The position numbers and the translations under genes were made by a program. The notes under the pieces were generated by a model, which saw only the letters and a list, made by a program, of their open reading frames with translations, had not been told where the DNA came from and ran no database searches. A stretch of DNA of 64,000 bases from Vibrio hannami (GTDB taxonomy: Bacteria > Pseudomonadota > Gammaproteobacteria > Enterobacterales > Vibrionaceae), in assembly GCF_029589055.1 (NCBI RefSeq), contig NZ_JARQZP010000001.1:62001-126000 (forward strand), in the 5' to 3' direction. Shown here in pieces: positions 1 to 10,200 of the stretch (position 1 is the stretch's first letter; every line of letters starts with the position of its first letter).

Positions 1-250
1 GAACTTTATGACCTGCTGGTTCTGCTGATGCCGCTGGAGCAGCCGGTGCCGCTTCAGCTGCTGCAGGAGCAGCTACCGGAGCTGGTGCCGCAACAGGCGC
101 AGGCGCCGCTGCATATTGAACTGGTGCTGCTACTGGTGCAGTGCCAGAGCGGCTGATGCGTACGGACTCTTCACCTTCGGAAATTTCCAGTTCAGCAATG
201 CCAGACTCTTCAACTAATTCAATAAGCTTTTTGATTTTACGGATATCCAT
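1..250 (-). CDS. accB: Biotin carboxyl carrier protein of acetyl-CoA carboxylase (partial, C-terminus off the window)
   Basis: The first 83 codons read from the ATG at 248-250 toward the left edge. The N-terminus [18 protein letters not shown] is typical of AccB and is followed by an Ala/Pro-rich linker. The biotinyl domain with its lysine lies beyond the window. AccB carries the biotin that is carboxylated by AccC, the first step of fatty acid synthesis. It lies 59 bp downstream of aroQ on the same strand, the usual aroQ-accB-accC order, so it may be co-transcribed with aroQ. The low-complexity Ala/Pro linker accounts for the repetitive DNA at 20-150. Confidence 0.93.
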   Translation of the reverse strand, partial: MDIRKIKKLIELVEESGIAELEISEGEESVRISRSGTAPVAAPVQYAAAPAPVAAPAPVAAPAAAEAAPAAPAASAEPAGHKV

Positions 251-309
251 TTTTCTTTCTCTTTTATTAAGACTTGCACTCTGAGACAGAGCGAAGTGAT
301 TAAAGTTCG

Positions 310-762
310 TTAAGATTTAGAGCGCAGCTGTTTAATTGCTGCATTCAACGCAAATTCGTACCCTTGTGCGCCAAGGCCACATATAACGCCAACCGCTTTA
401 TCTGATAGATAAGAGTGGTGACGGAATGGCTCTCTGGCATGTACATTTGATAAATGTACTTCAATAAAAGGGATGTTAACGCCTAACAGCGCGTCTCTTA
501 ACGCGACACTGGTATGTGTAAATGCTGCCGGGTTAATAATGATGAAATCTACTTTTTCAAACGCGTCGTGTATGGTTTCTAGTAGCTCATACTCGCGGTT
601 GGATTGCAGGTGGGTAAGTTCAACATCAGCCAGATTGGCTTGCTCTATAAGGTTCTCAACTATCTGATCCAAAGTTTGTGAGCCGTAGTGGCCGGGCTCG
701 CGAACACCAAGTAGGTTAAGATTTGGACCGTTTAAGAGTAGAATGCGCGATTTTGCAGTCAT
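310..762 (-). CDS. aroQ: Type II 3-dehydroquinate dehydratase
   Basis: A 150-aa protein matching type II dehydroquinases in length. Visible family motifs are NGPNLNLLG near residue 11, the flexible lid with the catalytic Tyr (REPGHYG), [16 protein letters not shown] containing the catalytic His and substrate-binding Arg, and [11 protein letters not shown] near the C-terminus. The enzyme converts 3-dehydroquinate to 3-dehydroshikimate in the cytosolic shikimate pathway and normally forms dodecamers. It lies upstream of accB on the same strand, a conserved pairing in gammaproteobacteria. A purine-rich stretch sits upstream of the ATG. aroK and aroB of the same pathway are near 56 kb. Confidence 0.96.
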   Translation of the reverse strand: MTAKSRILLLNGPNLNLLGVREPGHYGSQTLDQIVENLIEQANLADVELTHLQSNREYELLETIHDAFEKVDFIIINPAAFTHTSVALRDALLGVNIPFIEVHLSNVHAREPFRHHSYLSDKAVGVICGLGAQGYEFALNAAIKQLRSKS

Positions 763-820
763 CTTGGGGTCATCTTCCTTTAAATTGAATGTAAGTGAAA
801 TTACCGACCATTATTTGAAC

Positions 821-844
821 TTTTACTGCAAATTTCCAGTAAAA
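821..844. promoter_or_regulatory. Inverted repeat upstream of aroQ, possible operator
   Basis: TTTTACTG, eight spacer bases, CAGTAAAA: a perfect 8-bp inverted repeat 59 bp upstream of the aroQ ATG. There is no T-tract typical of a terminator on the aroQ side and it sits where a promoter is expected, so an operator is plausible. The binding protein is unknown. Confidence 0.3.
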
Positions 845-1031
845 AAGTAGTCACCGATCATTTTAGACCAAGATTATAGTTAATTCACAGCAAATAGCAG
901 CAATTTACTGGTCTAATCTCCATGTCTGATAGTGCTAAAGTGTAGAGCAGTTAACACTTTCAACGACAGAGCGCTGTTAATACTATGAAAATAAATTGAT
1001 CAATTTGAGTCAAAATGGCTGGTTTGACTCA

Positions 1032-1064
1032 ATAAAAAACCGCCGCTTTGATTAAGCGGCGGAA
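1032..1064 (-). terminator. Rho-independent terminator of acs
   Basis: A 9-bp perfect stem (CCGCCGCTT/AAGCGGCGG, loop TGATT) followed on the minus strand by a run of six T residues. It starts 44 bp past the acs stop. Confidence 0.9.
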
Positions 1065-1107
1065 AGGAAGCGATGTGAATTTTCTGGGTTTGACCCGAAA
1101 TGTCGAA

Positions 1108-3051
1108 TTAAGACATTTCGGCTTTTTCTGCGATTAGCTTATCAACTACGCTTGGATCGGCCAGAGTAGATGTATCTCCAAGGTTACTGGTATCCCCAGT
1201 CGCGATCTTACGCAGAATTCGGCGCATAATCTTACCTGAACGAGTTTTCGGTAGAGAATCTGTCCAATGCAGTACATCTGGCGTGGCTATTGGGCCAATC
1301 TCTTTTCTTACCCAGTCTTTAACTTCTTTGTGAAGTTCGGCGCTTGGGTACTCTCCAGCGTTTAAAGTGATATAAGCGTAAATTGCCTGACCTTTAATGT
1401 CATGAGGCACACCTACAATCGCTGCCTCTGCAATCTTATCAAACGCTACCAGTGCAGACTCAATTTCAGCCGTCCCCATGCGGTGGCCTGATACGTTTAG
1501 TACGTCATCCACTCGGCCTGTAATCCAGTAGTAACCGTCTTCATCACGACGAGCACCATCGCCAGTAAAGTACATACCGCGGAATGTTGAGAAGTAAGTC
1601 TGCTCGAAACGTTCATGGTCACCATATACGGTACGCATTTGTCCTGGCCATGAGTCAAGGATAACAAGGTTACCTTCGGCCGCCTGATCTTCAATGATAT
1701 TACCCATATTGTCGACTAGTGCAGGTTGAACGCCAAAGAATGGACGAGTCGCAGAACCTGGCTTCAATGTAGTCGCACCAGGAAGTGGTGTAATCAGGAT
1801 GCCGCCGGTTTCTGTTTGCCACCATGTATCAACGATAGGAGACTTTTCATTACCGATGGTCTTGTAGTACCACTCCCACGCCTCTGGGTTAATTGGTTCA
1901 CCTACCGAACCCATAATGCGCAAGCTGTCACGAGTTGTGCCTTCAACAGCTTCGTTACCTTTTGCCATCAGAGCACGAATTGCTGTTGGAGCCGTATAAA
2001 GGATATTAACCTGATGCTTGTCGACAACTTCACTCATACGAGCTGTAGTAGGGTAGTTAGGTACACCTTCGAATAGAATAGTTTTAGCGCCGTTGGAGAG
2101 CGGACCATAGATCAGATAAGTGTGTCCGGTAATCCAGCCAACGTCTGCGGTACACCAGAATGTCTCGCCAGGTTGATAGTCGAATACATACTTAAAGGTC
2201 ATAGTGGCATAAACCAGATAACCACCAGTAGTGTGTAGTACACCTTTAGGCTTACCTGTTGAGCCTGAAGTATAAAGAATGAATAGCGGGTCTTCTGCTT
2301 TCATCTCTTCTGGTGGGCAATCATCAGATACATTTGCTGTTGCTTCGTGCCACCAGACATCGCGATGTTCGTGCCACGCAACATCTCCTCCGGTACGCTT
2401 AAGAACAAGTACCTTCTCAATGGTCTTAACTTCTGGGTTGGTAAGTGCCTCATCAACGTTCTTTTTCAGTGGAACAGCGCGACCACCGCGAACACCTTCA
2501 TCAGCGGTGATTACGACTTTAGCATCAGAGTCGATGATACGGCCTGATAGCGCTTCAGGAGAGAAGCCACCAAATACAACCGTATGAACAGCACCAACGC
2601 GGGTACATGCAAGCATTGCAACAGCAGCTTCAGGTACCATTGGCATATAAAGACAGACTACATCGCCCTTGCGGACGCCATTCTCTTTTAGCGCATTAGA
2701 AAAACGACATACTTCTTTGTGCAGCTCATTGAAAGTTAGGGTCTTATCGTCATTCGGGTCATCGCCTTCCCAGATAATGGCAACATCGTCGCCTCGCTCA
2801 GCAAGGTGGCGGTCAATACAGTTTGCAGAGACGTTAAGCGTTCCATCTTCGAACCAACGGATATCTACGTGACCAGTATCGAAGGAGGTGCTTTTTACTT
2901 CAGTAAAGGGCTTTATCCAGTCAACAATCTTGCCGTGTTCACCCCAGAATCCCTGAGGATCACTGACTGACTGTTGGTACATAGTAAGGTATGTGTCGTT
3001 ATCAATGTGAGTCTCTGCTTTTATATTTTCTTTGACCGGATACACGCTCAT
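1108..3051 (-). CDS. acs: Acetyl-CoA synthetase (AMP-forming)
   Basis: A 647-aa protein of the expected length for Acs. Motifs in order: the ATP-binding loop [31 protein letters not shown], and the C-terminal hinge/lid region [18 protein letters not shown] and [13 protein letters not shown]. Near the end [14 protein letters not shown] contains the lysine that is reversibly acetylated in this family. The enzyme makes acetyl-CoA from acetate, ATP and CoA. The ATG is preceded by a good AAGGAG with about 7 nt spacing and the gene ends in its own terminator. In vibrios acs is the main target of CrbS/CrbR, whose genes lie within 12 kb here, so control by that system is likely. Confidence 0.97.
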   Translation of the reverse strand: MSVYPVKENIKAETHIDNDTYLTMYQQSVSDPQGFWGEHGKIVDWIKPFTEVKSTSFDTGHVDIRWFEDGTLNVSANCIDRHLAERGDDVAIIWEGDDPNDDKTLTFNELHKEVCRFSNALKENGVRKGDVVCLYMPMVPEAAVAMLACTRVGAVHTVVFGGFSPEALSGRIIDSDAKVVITADEGVRGGRAVPLKKNVDEALTNPEVKTIEKVLVLKRTGGDVAWHEHRDVWWHEATANVSDDCPPEEMKAEDPLFILYTSGSTGKPKGVLHTTGGYLVYATMTFKYVFDYQPGETFWCTADVGWITGHTYLIYGPLSNGAKTILFEGVPNYPTTARMSEVVDKHQVNILYTAPTAIRALMAKGNEAVEGTTRDSLRIMGSVGEPINPEAWEWYYKTIGNEKSPIVDTWWQTETGGILITPLPGATTLKPGSATRPFFGVQPALVDNMGNIIEDQAAEGNLVILDSWPGQMRTVYGDHERFEQTYFSTFRGMYFTGDGARRDEDGYYWITGRVDDVLNVSGHRMGTAEIESALVAFDKIAEAAIVGVPHDIKGQAIYAYITLNAGEYPSAELHKEVKDWVRKEIGPIATPDVLHWTDSLPKTRSGKIMRRILRKIATGDTSNLGDTSTLADPSVVDKLIAEKAEMS

Positions 3052-3234
3052 TGCTTCTCTCCTTGTGAATTCAGCAATTTTCCATTTGATGGGCTGACAG
3101 GAACAACTGATGTTGAGTTTGTAGGGTACAGTTGCCTCTGTTAATACAATGTTATAACTCTCGGTGAATACGGATCTTTTCTCAATTAGACTTTAGATTA
3201 ATATTGTCGACAATCTGCCTTATGAGGCTGAAAA

Positions 3235-3870
3235 TTATCGTAAATATGCAGAAGTAAGAGCGGGTAAGTCGCCATACCTAAGCCGAACATAGACTAAAGC
3301 TGCTGATATGGCATCCTGAAGGGCGTCGTGTTTGTTGTCTTGAGGCGGGAGATCAAGGTGCTTACAGATGGCGTCCAGGCTCAGGTCAAAATAGGCATTT
3401 GGTAGATGCTTTTCTAGCATTTCATGATAAATATGGCTCACCTCGATCAACTCATTTGGCATAGGGAAACCAAAGTGTTTCTGGCAGGCGATATCAAGGA
3501 TCGTCTTATCGTAGTGGATATGGTAGCCAACCATAGGTCGGTTCCCGGTGAACTCAAGTAGCGCTTTGATCGCTTCTTTTTCGCTCATGCCATCGACTAA
3601 ATCCTGATGGCGAATACGATGAATGCGCACCGAGCCTGAGTCCAAAGATTGTGGTGCCCGTAAGCGTACATAAAACGGTTCGCTAGTTATGATTCTATTG
3701 TCGATGATCTTGGTTGCGGCGATGGTGACTAACTCCGCCCGGTGGGGATCCAGGCTAGTGGTCTCACAATCCAGCGATACATACTCTTTATGTTTGCAAG
3801 GCGTAAAGAGGTGTCGATGAGGAGAATCCTTCAATCGGTAGTACCAGAGTTTACGCTTAAGCCAGTTCAT
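3235..3870 (-). CDS. 3'-5' exonuclease, DnaQ-like (DEDDh)
   Basis: A 211-aa protein with the three exonuclease motifs of the DnaQ/RNase T fold: Exo I SLDCETTSLDP (Asp and Glu), Exo II VGYHIHYDKTIL, and Exo III with HDALQDA, which makes it the DEDDh type. It should hydrolyse single-stranded DNA or RNA 3' ends in the cytoplasm; the substrate is not evident. Its start overlaps the stop of the upstream CBS/nucleotidyltransferase gene (TAATG), so the two are translationally coupled. This two-gene unit is commonly found near acs in vibrios and related bacteria, but its role with acetate metabolism is not known to me. Confidence 0.85.
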   Translation of the reverse strand: MNWLKRKLWYYRLKDSPHRHLFTPCKHKEYVSLDCETTSLDPHRAELVTIAATKIIDNRIITSEPFYVRLRAPQSLDSGSVRIHRIRHQDLVDGMSEKEAIKALLEFTGNRPMVGYHIHYDKTILDIACQKHFGFPMPNELIEVSHIYHEMLEKHLPNAYFDLSLDAICKHLDLPPQDNKHDALQDAISAALVYVRLRYGDLPALTSAYLR

Positions 3871-5696
3871 TATTCTCTAATCTGATAGTGATAGCCAAGC
3901 CACTGTTTGAACTTCTTAACAACATGCAAGCTGTGGCGAAGAAGATCTCGTTCTGTGCGATCCAGTAGTTTGAGATCAATGCTGTTATGACTGTGCTGCT
4001 GAGAAAGCTGTTGCGCTAGGCGTAATTTGAAAAACTGTTTAAGTGCTTCAGTCAGGTTATCTGCGGTCTCTTTTTCCAGTACCTTTCTTCTCATTAGTGT
4101 TTCAATACGCTCGAAGGTATTGTTCTCCATGATTTGGTACTCAAGGCTAAGTGCCCGAACGCCATGTACGATAGGGAAGATCCCGCCTTGTTTAAGGTCG
4201 ACACCCTCTTTAGAGCTTTTAACATTGCCGAATAAGGTCAGCGGCACCGAGAAGTTTAGGGCTGGGCGGGTAAACTCGGTCAGTATCAGTTCCTGATCGG
4301 CCATTAAGTTACTCAGGTGCTGTTTTATCGGTTCAAGCAGCGCTTTGTTCCCTGCAACGGCATGAGCATCGGCTACGATGGCTAGCTTCATCACTTGTTC
4401 TGGTCGCGCGGCTTCAACCCACTCAGTTATAGTTTGTTTCCATTCAGATTCGCTTTGGACCCACTCAGGATTGTTGACCATTACTTTACCGGGACAAAGC
4501 GGGTATCCCAGTTGCTGAAGAGTATGAGTAAAAATATCCAGAATAGGTCGATGATCCGGCCAGCGAAATCCATCTTTCATAATGATGGCGTTGTCCTGAT
4601 CGGTTTTTAGAATCTGTTCGCCACGTCCCTCAGACCCAAGAACCATCAAGCAGATATCGTCGTGCAGCGCTGGTGGAACGACTAGCTCAAATGCTTTCTC
4701 AATGATCTGTTCGTTGACCGCTGATATCAGCTCCATAATAAAGCGGGTGCGGATACCGTTAGTCAGCAAACTATCGACCAGATTCCGTTGTCGGTTTGCG
4801 GCTAGTGCTAACTCATCTATTGTTGTCGCACGCGCAATACTTAGCGTCAGTACATGAGAATGGGTTGAGAAGGCACTTAGAATTTGGGTCATATCCAACA
4901 TGCCGACCGCTTTATTGCCTTCACATACCATGACCCGTTTCATGCGTTTTTTGGTCATGGTAATCATGGCGTTAAACAGGAAGTCACCATCATCAACATG
5001 AAATACTGGGAAGGTGGCGATATCTCCGACCTTAGTATCCAGTGGATGACCTTCCAGCATAACCGCATGCAGCATGTTGGTTCGTGTCACAATGCCGTAT
5101 GGGTGCTCGTTTGGTTTTTCTTCAAGTCTGCTATCGTCTTCATTTAACTCAATTAACGCAGCATCAATCCCTTTCTCTTTCAAATAACGAGTGACTTCGA
5201 TGAGGGACATATCTGAAGGCAGGGTTACAGCTGGGTGATAGATAGAGTTATCTACCTTGGTTAGTATGAACTCAGCGAGGTTTTGCTGCTGCTGTGCCGC
5301 TTCAATAAGTTCTTGTCTCTTCGCGAGGTTGTTGTCGAAATAGGCGGCGAACTCGCCATTCTCATTATATAACTCGAGAAAGACTGACCTGGGCATCATG
5401 TAAGAGAGTGTATCTTCCAGCGCTACATATCGGTGTTTTACGGTGTTTTCAAACTGAGAGCGGACATCGAATATGTCGTCATTAGCATAGTGAGCAAATA
5501 TCTCCGACTCGTCAGCTGAACGTTCCTCAACAGCCCCTTTGATAAGAATGTATAAGTGCTGACTCTCTTCACCAGACTTAAGAATAACATCCTTGGCACG
5601 ATAATATGCGACATCCAGAGATGAACGTAATCGCTGCTGCTGACCTTCAGACAGGCGATTAAAAGGCGGGGATTGCATGTTGAACTTATCAGGCAT
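3870..5696 (-). CDS. Cyclic-nucleotide-binding / CBS / DUF294 nucleotidyltransferase-like protein
   Basis: A 608-aa multidomain protein. Residues about 22-125 resemble a cyclic-nucleotide-binding fold, about 155-275 are a CBS pair, about 340-440 are the DUF294 nucleotidyltransferase domain with the signature GSEGRGEQ (353-360) followed by DQD (366-368) as likely metal ligands, and 460-600 is the DUF294 C-terminal domain. Such proteins are predicted signal-sensing nucleotidyltransferases, similar in layout to GlnD-like enzymes; the target is unknown. It is coupled to the exonuclease gene. No signal peptide or membrane segment is seen, so it is cytosolic. Function beyond the domains is inference. 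Confidence 0.85.
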   Translation of the reverse strand: MPDKFNMQSPPFNRLSEGQQQRLRSSLDVAYYRAKDVILKSGEESQHLYILIKGAVEERSADESEIFAHYANDDIFDVRSQFENTVKHRYVALEDTLSYMMPRSVFLELYNENGEFAAYFDNNLAKRQELIEAAQQQQNLAEFILTKVDNSIYHPAVTLPSDMSLIEVTRYLKEKGIDAALIELNEDDSRLEEKPNEHPYGIVTRTNMLHAVMLEGHPLDTKVGDIATFPVFHVDDGDFLFNAMITMTKKRMKRVMVCEGNKAVGMLDMTQILSAFSTHSHVLTLSIARATTIDELALAANRQRNLVDSLLTNGIRTRFIMELISAVNEQIIEKAFELVVPPALHDDICLMVLGSEGRGEQILKTDQDNAIIMKDGFRWPDHRPILDIFTHTLQQLGYPLCPGKVMVNNPEWVQSESEWKQTITEWVEAARPEQVMKLAIVADAHAVAGNKALLEPIKQHLSNLMADQELILTEFTRPALNFSVPLTLFGNVKSSKEGVDLKQGGIFPIVHGVRALSLEYQIMENNTFERIETLMRRKVLEKETADNLTEALKQFFKLRLAQQLSQQHSHNSIDLKLLDRTERDLLRHSLHVVKKFKQWLGYHYQIRE

Positions 5697-5836
5697 AGGA
5701 GCGTCTTTTTCTTGCCGAAAAACTTACCTTAAGTGTGACAAATATATGGCTTTCCTCCAGACTACTTTGGTCTAATGTTTACGTAGTAATTTCCTCTCGT
5801 TAGGTCAGTCAAATACGGTATGTCGCATATGAATTA

Positions 5837-5868
5837 GGGAACAAAAAAATGACAAATGTTCCCTTTTT
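5837..5868 (+). terminator. Terminator-like hairpin inside a divergent promoter region
   Basis: GGGAACA, 13-nt loop, TGTTCCC, then TTTTT on the plus strand. It lies between the divergent CBS/DUF294 gene and the MFS gene, 93 bp upstream of the MFS start, with no plus-strand gene before it. It could end a short leader or small RNA, or act as an attenuator. It could also be a fortuitous inverted repeat. Confidence 0.45.
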
Positions 5869-5960
5869 AATCCCGGGTAACAAGAGCATAATACGCGCAA
5901 TTTTATAACCGTATTTTAGGCTTAGTCTAAATTAGGCTTTAACATTTTTGGGCATTATTT

Positions 5961-7127
5961 ATGTTTTCACCGTCACCTTATGGCTGGATTTCACAATACT
6001 TTCTAGGGGCATTCTTTGCTTATGGCGTTTACCTGCCTTTTTGGGCGCTATGGTTTGAAGGGCAAGGAATATCTGCTTCGGATATTGGCTTTCTTCTAGG
6101 GTTAGCTTTTGCAACCCGATTTATCGCCAACCTATTTATTACTCCTAGATTGCACAAGGTTGAGCACTTACTTCCAGCGATTCGTCTAATTAGCCTTTTA
6201 TCCGCTGTATTTATTGGATTTCATCTGATTGCTGGTGGTAATTTCTGGATGCTGGTTGTCGCTACGATTTTGTTTAATATGTGCTACGGACCGATGATTC
6301 CACTTAGTGACGGTTTGGCGAACTACTACTCGAAGCTTAAGTTATTAGACTATGGGCGCACTCGTCTATGGGGATCCATTGCGTTTATCGCCGGCTCAAG
6401 CGTAGTAGGTTATCTGGTTGCACAGTTTGGCTCAGATATGATCATCTATACGGCTCTGTTCGGTATGGCTATTGGCTTTGTTTTCTCTATGCGAAAAATC
6501 GATCCAATGCCAGTCTCGGAGTCTTCGGCTGACTCTGAGAGGCCTAAGTTACTTTCTCTATTAAAAGACAGAGAAGTGTTAGCATTTCTGATTGTTATTT
6601 CTCTGATACACGGTAGCCATTCTGCATATTACAGCTTTAGCTCAATTCATTGGAAAGCAGCAGGGCACGCAGAAAGTATTATCGGCTATCTGTGGAGCTT
6701 AGGAGTAATTGCTGAGATTACTGTATTCGCGACTGCGAAGCGTCTATTCGCTGGCTGGAGCTTGCAGAGAATGTTCTTTATTGCATCGTTAGGTTGCTTA
6801 GCGCGCTGGTGTTTAACTGCGGGTACAACCGAAATTTGGGCGTTAGTTCTGATACAGCTTCTGCATGGCGTAACATTCGCAATGGCTCACCTGGCAGCAA
6901 TCCAGTTTATCCAGAAAGCTCCGACCAATCAGATGGTGCCTTTGCAAGCTTTGTATAACGCAATTCCAATGGGAGCGGTTATCGCAGTAATGACCACCGT
7001 TAGTGGCTGGGGTTACGAAAACTATGGTGCAAATGTGTTCTGGGCGATGGCGGTTATGGGACTTATAGCCTGCTTTATTCGTGTCGAGTCAAAGAAACCT
7101 GCACAGGAGCCACAAATTCAGAGCTAA
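5961..7127 (+). CDS. MFS transporter, 3-phenylpropionate (HcaT)-like
   Basis: A 388-aa membrane protein with about 12 hydrophobic segments. The N-terminus SPYGWISQYFLGAFFAYGVY and the segment RLWGSIAFIAGSS are characteristic of the HcaT/nucleoside-H+-symporter-like MFS_1 group. It should be an inner-membrane proton-coupled importer of a small aromatic acid or similar solute, but no aromatic degradation genes are nearby, so the substrate is uncertain. It is divergent from the CBS/DUF294 gene and is followed by a strong terminator, so it forms a single-gene unit. Confidence 0.82.
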   Translation: MFSPSPYGWISQYFLGAFFAYGVYLPFWALWFEGQGISASDIGFLLGLAFATRFIANLFITPRLHKVEHLLPAIRLISLLSAVFIGFHLIAGGNFWMLVVATILFNMCYGPMIPLSDGLANYYSKLKLLDYGRTRLWGSIAFIAGSSVVGYLVAQFGSDMIIYTALFGMAIGFVFSMRKIDPMPVSESSADSERPKLLSLLKDREVLAFLIVISLIHGSHSAYYSFSSIHWKAAGHAESIIGYLWSLGVIAEITVFATAKRLFAGWSLQRMFFIASLGCLARWCLTAGTTEIWALVLIQLLHGVTFAMAHLAAIQFIQKAPTNQMVPLQALYNAIPMGAVIAVMTTVSGWGYENYGANVFWAMAVMGLIACFIRVESKKPAQEPQIQS

Positions 7128-7162
7128 CTGGCTGAATTATTAAGATCTTTGTCTACACTTAG

Positions 7163-7187
7163 AACCGGGGTTGATACCCCGGTTTTT
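7163..7187 (+). terminator. Rho-independent terminator after the MFS gene
   Basis: Perfect 8-bp stem AACCGGGG/CCCCGGTT, loop TTGATA, followed by T residues. It separates the MFS gene from crbS. Confidence 0.92.
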
Positions 7188-7207
7188 GTTTATCAGGGAA
7201 GGTAAAT

Positions 7208-10200
7208 ATGCAAGGGTGGATTGTTGTTCCGGTATCTTTAGCTTATTTGGGGATACTGTTTTTAGTTGCATGGTACGGCGACAGACAGACTAAGTGGCTG
7301 TCTAATTGGCGTCCGTGGATTTATAGCCTTTCCATTGCAGTTTATTGTACTTCCTGGACTTTTTACGGAACAGTCGGTCAGGCGAGTAATAACCCTTGGT
7401 CCTTTCTTCCTATCTATATCGCTCCCATCGTCGTCTTTGTATTCGGCTGGCGGATTCTCGCCCGAATGATACTGATTGCCAAGCGCGAGCATATTACTTC
7501 AATTGCGGACTTTATTGCTGCCAGATATGGCAAGTCTCAGGGGCTTGCGGTGATGGTTACCTTGATTGCAGTGGTGGGTATCTTACCGTATATCGCGCTC
7601 CAACTTCGGGGGATTACCATGGGGCTGGATATTATTGCTCCTGGATTGAACACGCACCTGGGATATGGGGAAAGCAATATCTCATGGTTTGTTGTTGGCG
7701 CATTAGCTATTTTTACCATGCTGTTCGGTACCCGACATATCGACAATACAGAACACCATCGCGGTATGATGATGGCGGTTGCCTTCGAATCTATCGTTAA
7801 GCTGGTTGCCTTTCTCATTGTGGGGATTTTCATCCTCTTTCTTCTGGCCGACAACCCTGAAATCTCGTTATTTTCAGTCGCCAGAGAGACTTATCAACCC
7901 CTAATATGCCGGGTCTTGTGGTTCATACCCTGTTGACTATGGCTGCGATTATTTGTCTTCCAAGGCAGTTTCATACCATGGTTGTGGAGAACGAAAGAGC
8001 CCAGGATCTGCATGTTGCGCGAAAAGTGTTCCCAACGTATCTGATATTAATGAGCTTGTTTGTTCTGCCTATCGCATGGGCAGGCCAGAGTTTGCTGGCA
8101 AACAGCCCGGCAGATACCTATGTTATTAGCCTGCCATTGTCTGTTGGCGCAAATGATATCGCTCTGCTTGCGTATTTGGGGGGAACTTCAGCGGCGAGTG
8201 GAATGGTAATAGTTTCTACCATAGCGCTAGCGATAATGATGTCAAATGACCTTGTTCTCCCGCTTCTGTTAAGACGAATGCGCCTGGCTCAAAGAACTCA
8301 CAAGCATCTATCAGGCTTGCTGCTGAACATACGCCGGGCTTTGATTTTGCTGATTCTTTTTGGAGCGTGGGGCTTTTATCTGGCTTTGGATAATATCCAG
8401 TCTCTTTCCGTAATTGGTCTGCTTTCCTTTGCTGCTATCGCTCAGTTTGCTCCGGCACTGGTTGGTGGTATGTATTGGCGTGCGGGAAATCGAAAGGGTG
8501 TCTATGTTGGTCTGCTCGCAGGCTTCACCGTTTGGCTTATTACCTTGATGGATCAAACCGGAATGCTTGCGGGAACGGAAGATACTAACTTTCTGATTTG
8601 GGTTACTTCACCTCCCGAACCTTTTGCCAGTTGGAATATGTCTTCCGCCGACTGGGGGATGGCGTTAAGCGGACTGGTAAATTTCAGTGGTTATATCATC
8701 GTCTCACTGCTTACACGTTCAAACCTAAGTGAGCGCTTACAGTCGGCAGCATTTGTCGGTGCACCTCTGCCTGAAAGTGAAAACGTCAGTTTATATCAAA
8801 GCCGGGTAACGGTAAGTGAACTGGAGTTACTAGCTTCAAGGTTTGTTGGCAGAACCAGAGCAAGAAGTGCATTCAATAACTTTGGCCGTCAGAATGGGGC
8901 TACCTTGCTCCCTAACCAACAGGCATCATCAGCACTTATTCGTCATACCGAACGGCTTCTTGCCGGTGTGTTTGGAGCTTCATCCGCTAAATTGGTACTC
9001 ACTTCAGCGTTGCAAGGCAAAAAGATGCAGTTGGAAGAAGTGGCTACCATTGTGGACGAAGCTTCTGAACTGTATGACTTTAGTCGGGGTTTGTTACAGG
9101 GGGCTATCGAGCATATTAGCCAGGGAATTACGGTCGTTGATAAACAGCTCCGGCTGGTAGCATGGAACCAGCGGTATCTTGAGCTGTTTGAATTTCCCCC
9201 TGGGCTCATACAGGTGGGGCGGCCGATTGCTGATGTGATTCGCCATAACGCGCAAATAGGTTTATGTGGTCCGGGAGACCCGGAAGAGCATGTCAGAAAA
9301 CGGGTTTATTATCTTGAAAAGGGCTCTCAACACACATCTTCACGAGTCTATCCGGATGGTCGTCATATAGAGGTGCAAGGGAATCCTATGCCTGGTGGCG
9401 GCTTTGTAATGAGTTTTACGGATATCACGGTATTCCGGCAGACAGAGCAGGCACTGAAGGAAGCAAATGAAAATCTGGAGTCCAGAGTCCGGGAAAGAAC
9501 CAAAGAACTTGAAGAGCTTAACGCACGATTAGTCAATGCTACTACAAGGGCAGAAACTGAGTCTCAGTCTAAATCACGTTTCTTAGCTGCGGTTAGTCAC
9601 GACCTGATGCAGCCTCTAAACGCTGCTCGCCTGTTTGCTTCGTCCTTATCTGAAACAGCAACAGAGCCGGAGAGTAAGAAGTTTTCTAACCATATTGAAA
9701 GTGCGCTTGGTGCTGCTGAAGAGTTAATTGGAGACTTGCTGGATATATCACGTCTGGAGTCGGGAAAACTGGATGTGAATGTTAAAAGCTTCGAACTGAA
9801 TGACGTACTAAATAATCTGAATGCTGAGTTCAGTGCCTTGGCTGGTGGGCAATCCGTTGAGTTTAAAACGGTATCTAGCAACTTAATCGTACATTCTGAT
9901 CCCAAACTATTGCGACGGATATTGCAGAACTTCCTGACCAATGCGTTTAGATATAATCCTAGAGGGAAGGTGTTACTTGGAGCCCGAAGAGTTAAAGGGG
10001 CTGTGAGAATCGAGGTATGGGATAACGGAATGGGTATTGTTCCTGAGAAGCAGGAAGCGATATTTGACGAGTTTACTCGTGGGGATGCTAATCATATATC
10101 TCAGGGACTTGGGATAGGGCTTGCTATCGCAAAAGGTATTTCAAATGTGTTGGGGCATGATATTGGATTAAGATCTTGGCCGGATGAAGGTACGGTTTTT

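Larger units (their letters stand above)
763..1107. other. Gene-free stretch upstream of aroQ, downstream of acs
   Basis: This 345-bp gap holds the acs terminator (1032-1064) and presumably the aroQ-accB promoter. I also see an 8-bp perfect inverted repeat with an 8-nt spacer at 821-844 (TTTTACTG/CAGTAAAA) and an inverted pair of the octamer TTAGACCA/TGGTCTAA at 863-870 and 909-916. No reading frame here looks coding. Confidence 0.6.

Noticed and set aside
20-150. GC-rich repetitive DNA at the left edge
   Set aside because: It encodes the Ala/Pro linker of AccB and is not an independent repeat element.
2279-2587. Plus-strand open frame of 102 codons inside acs
   Set aside because: It is antisense to a highly conserved part of acs, has Ser/Thr-rich low-information composition and no family likeness.
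7396-7800. Plus-strand frame of 134 codons inside crbS
   Set aside because: It overlaps the conserved symporter domain in another frame and has the odd composition of an out-of-frame reading.
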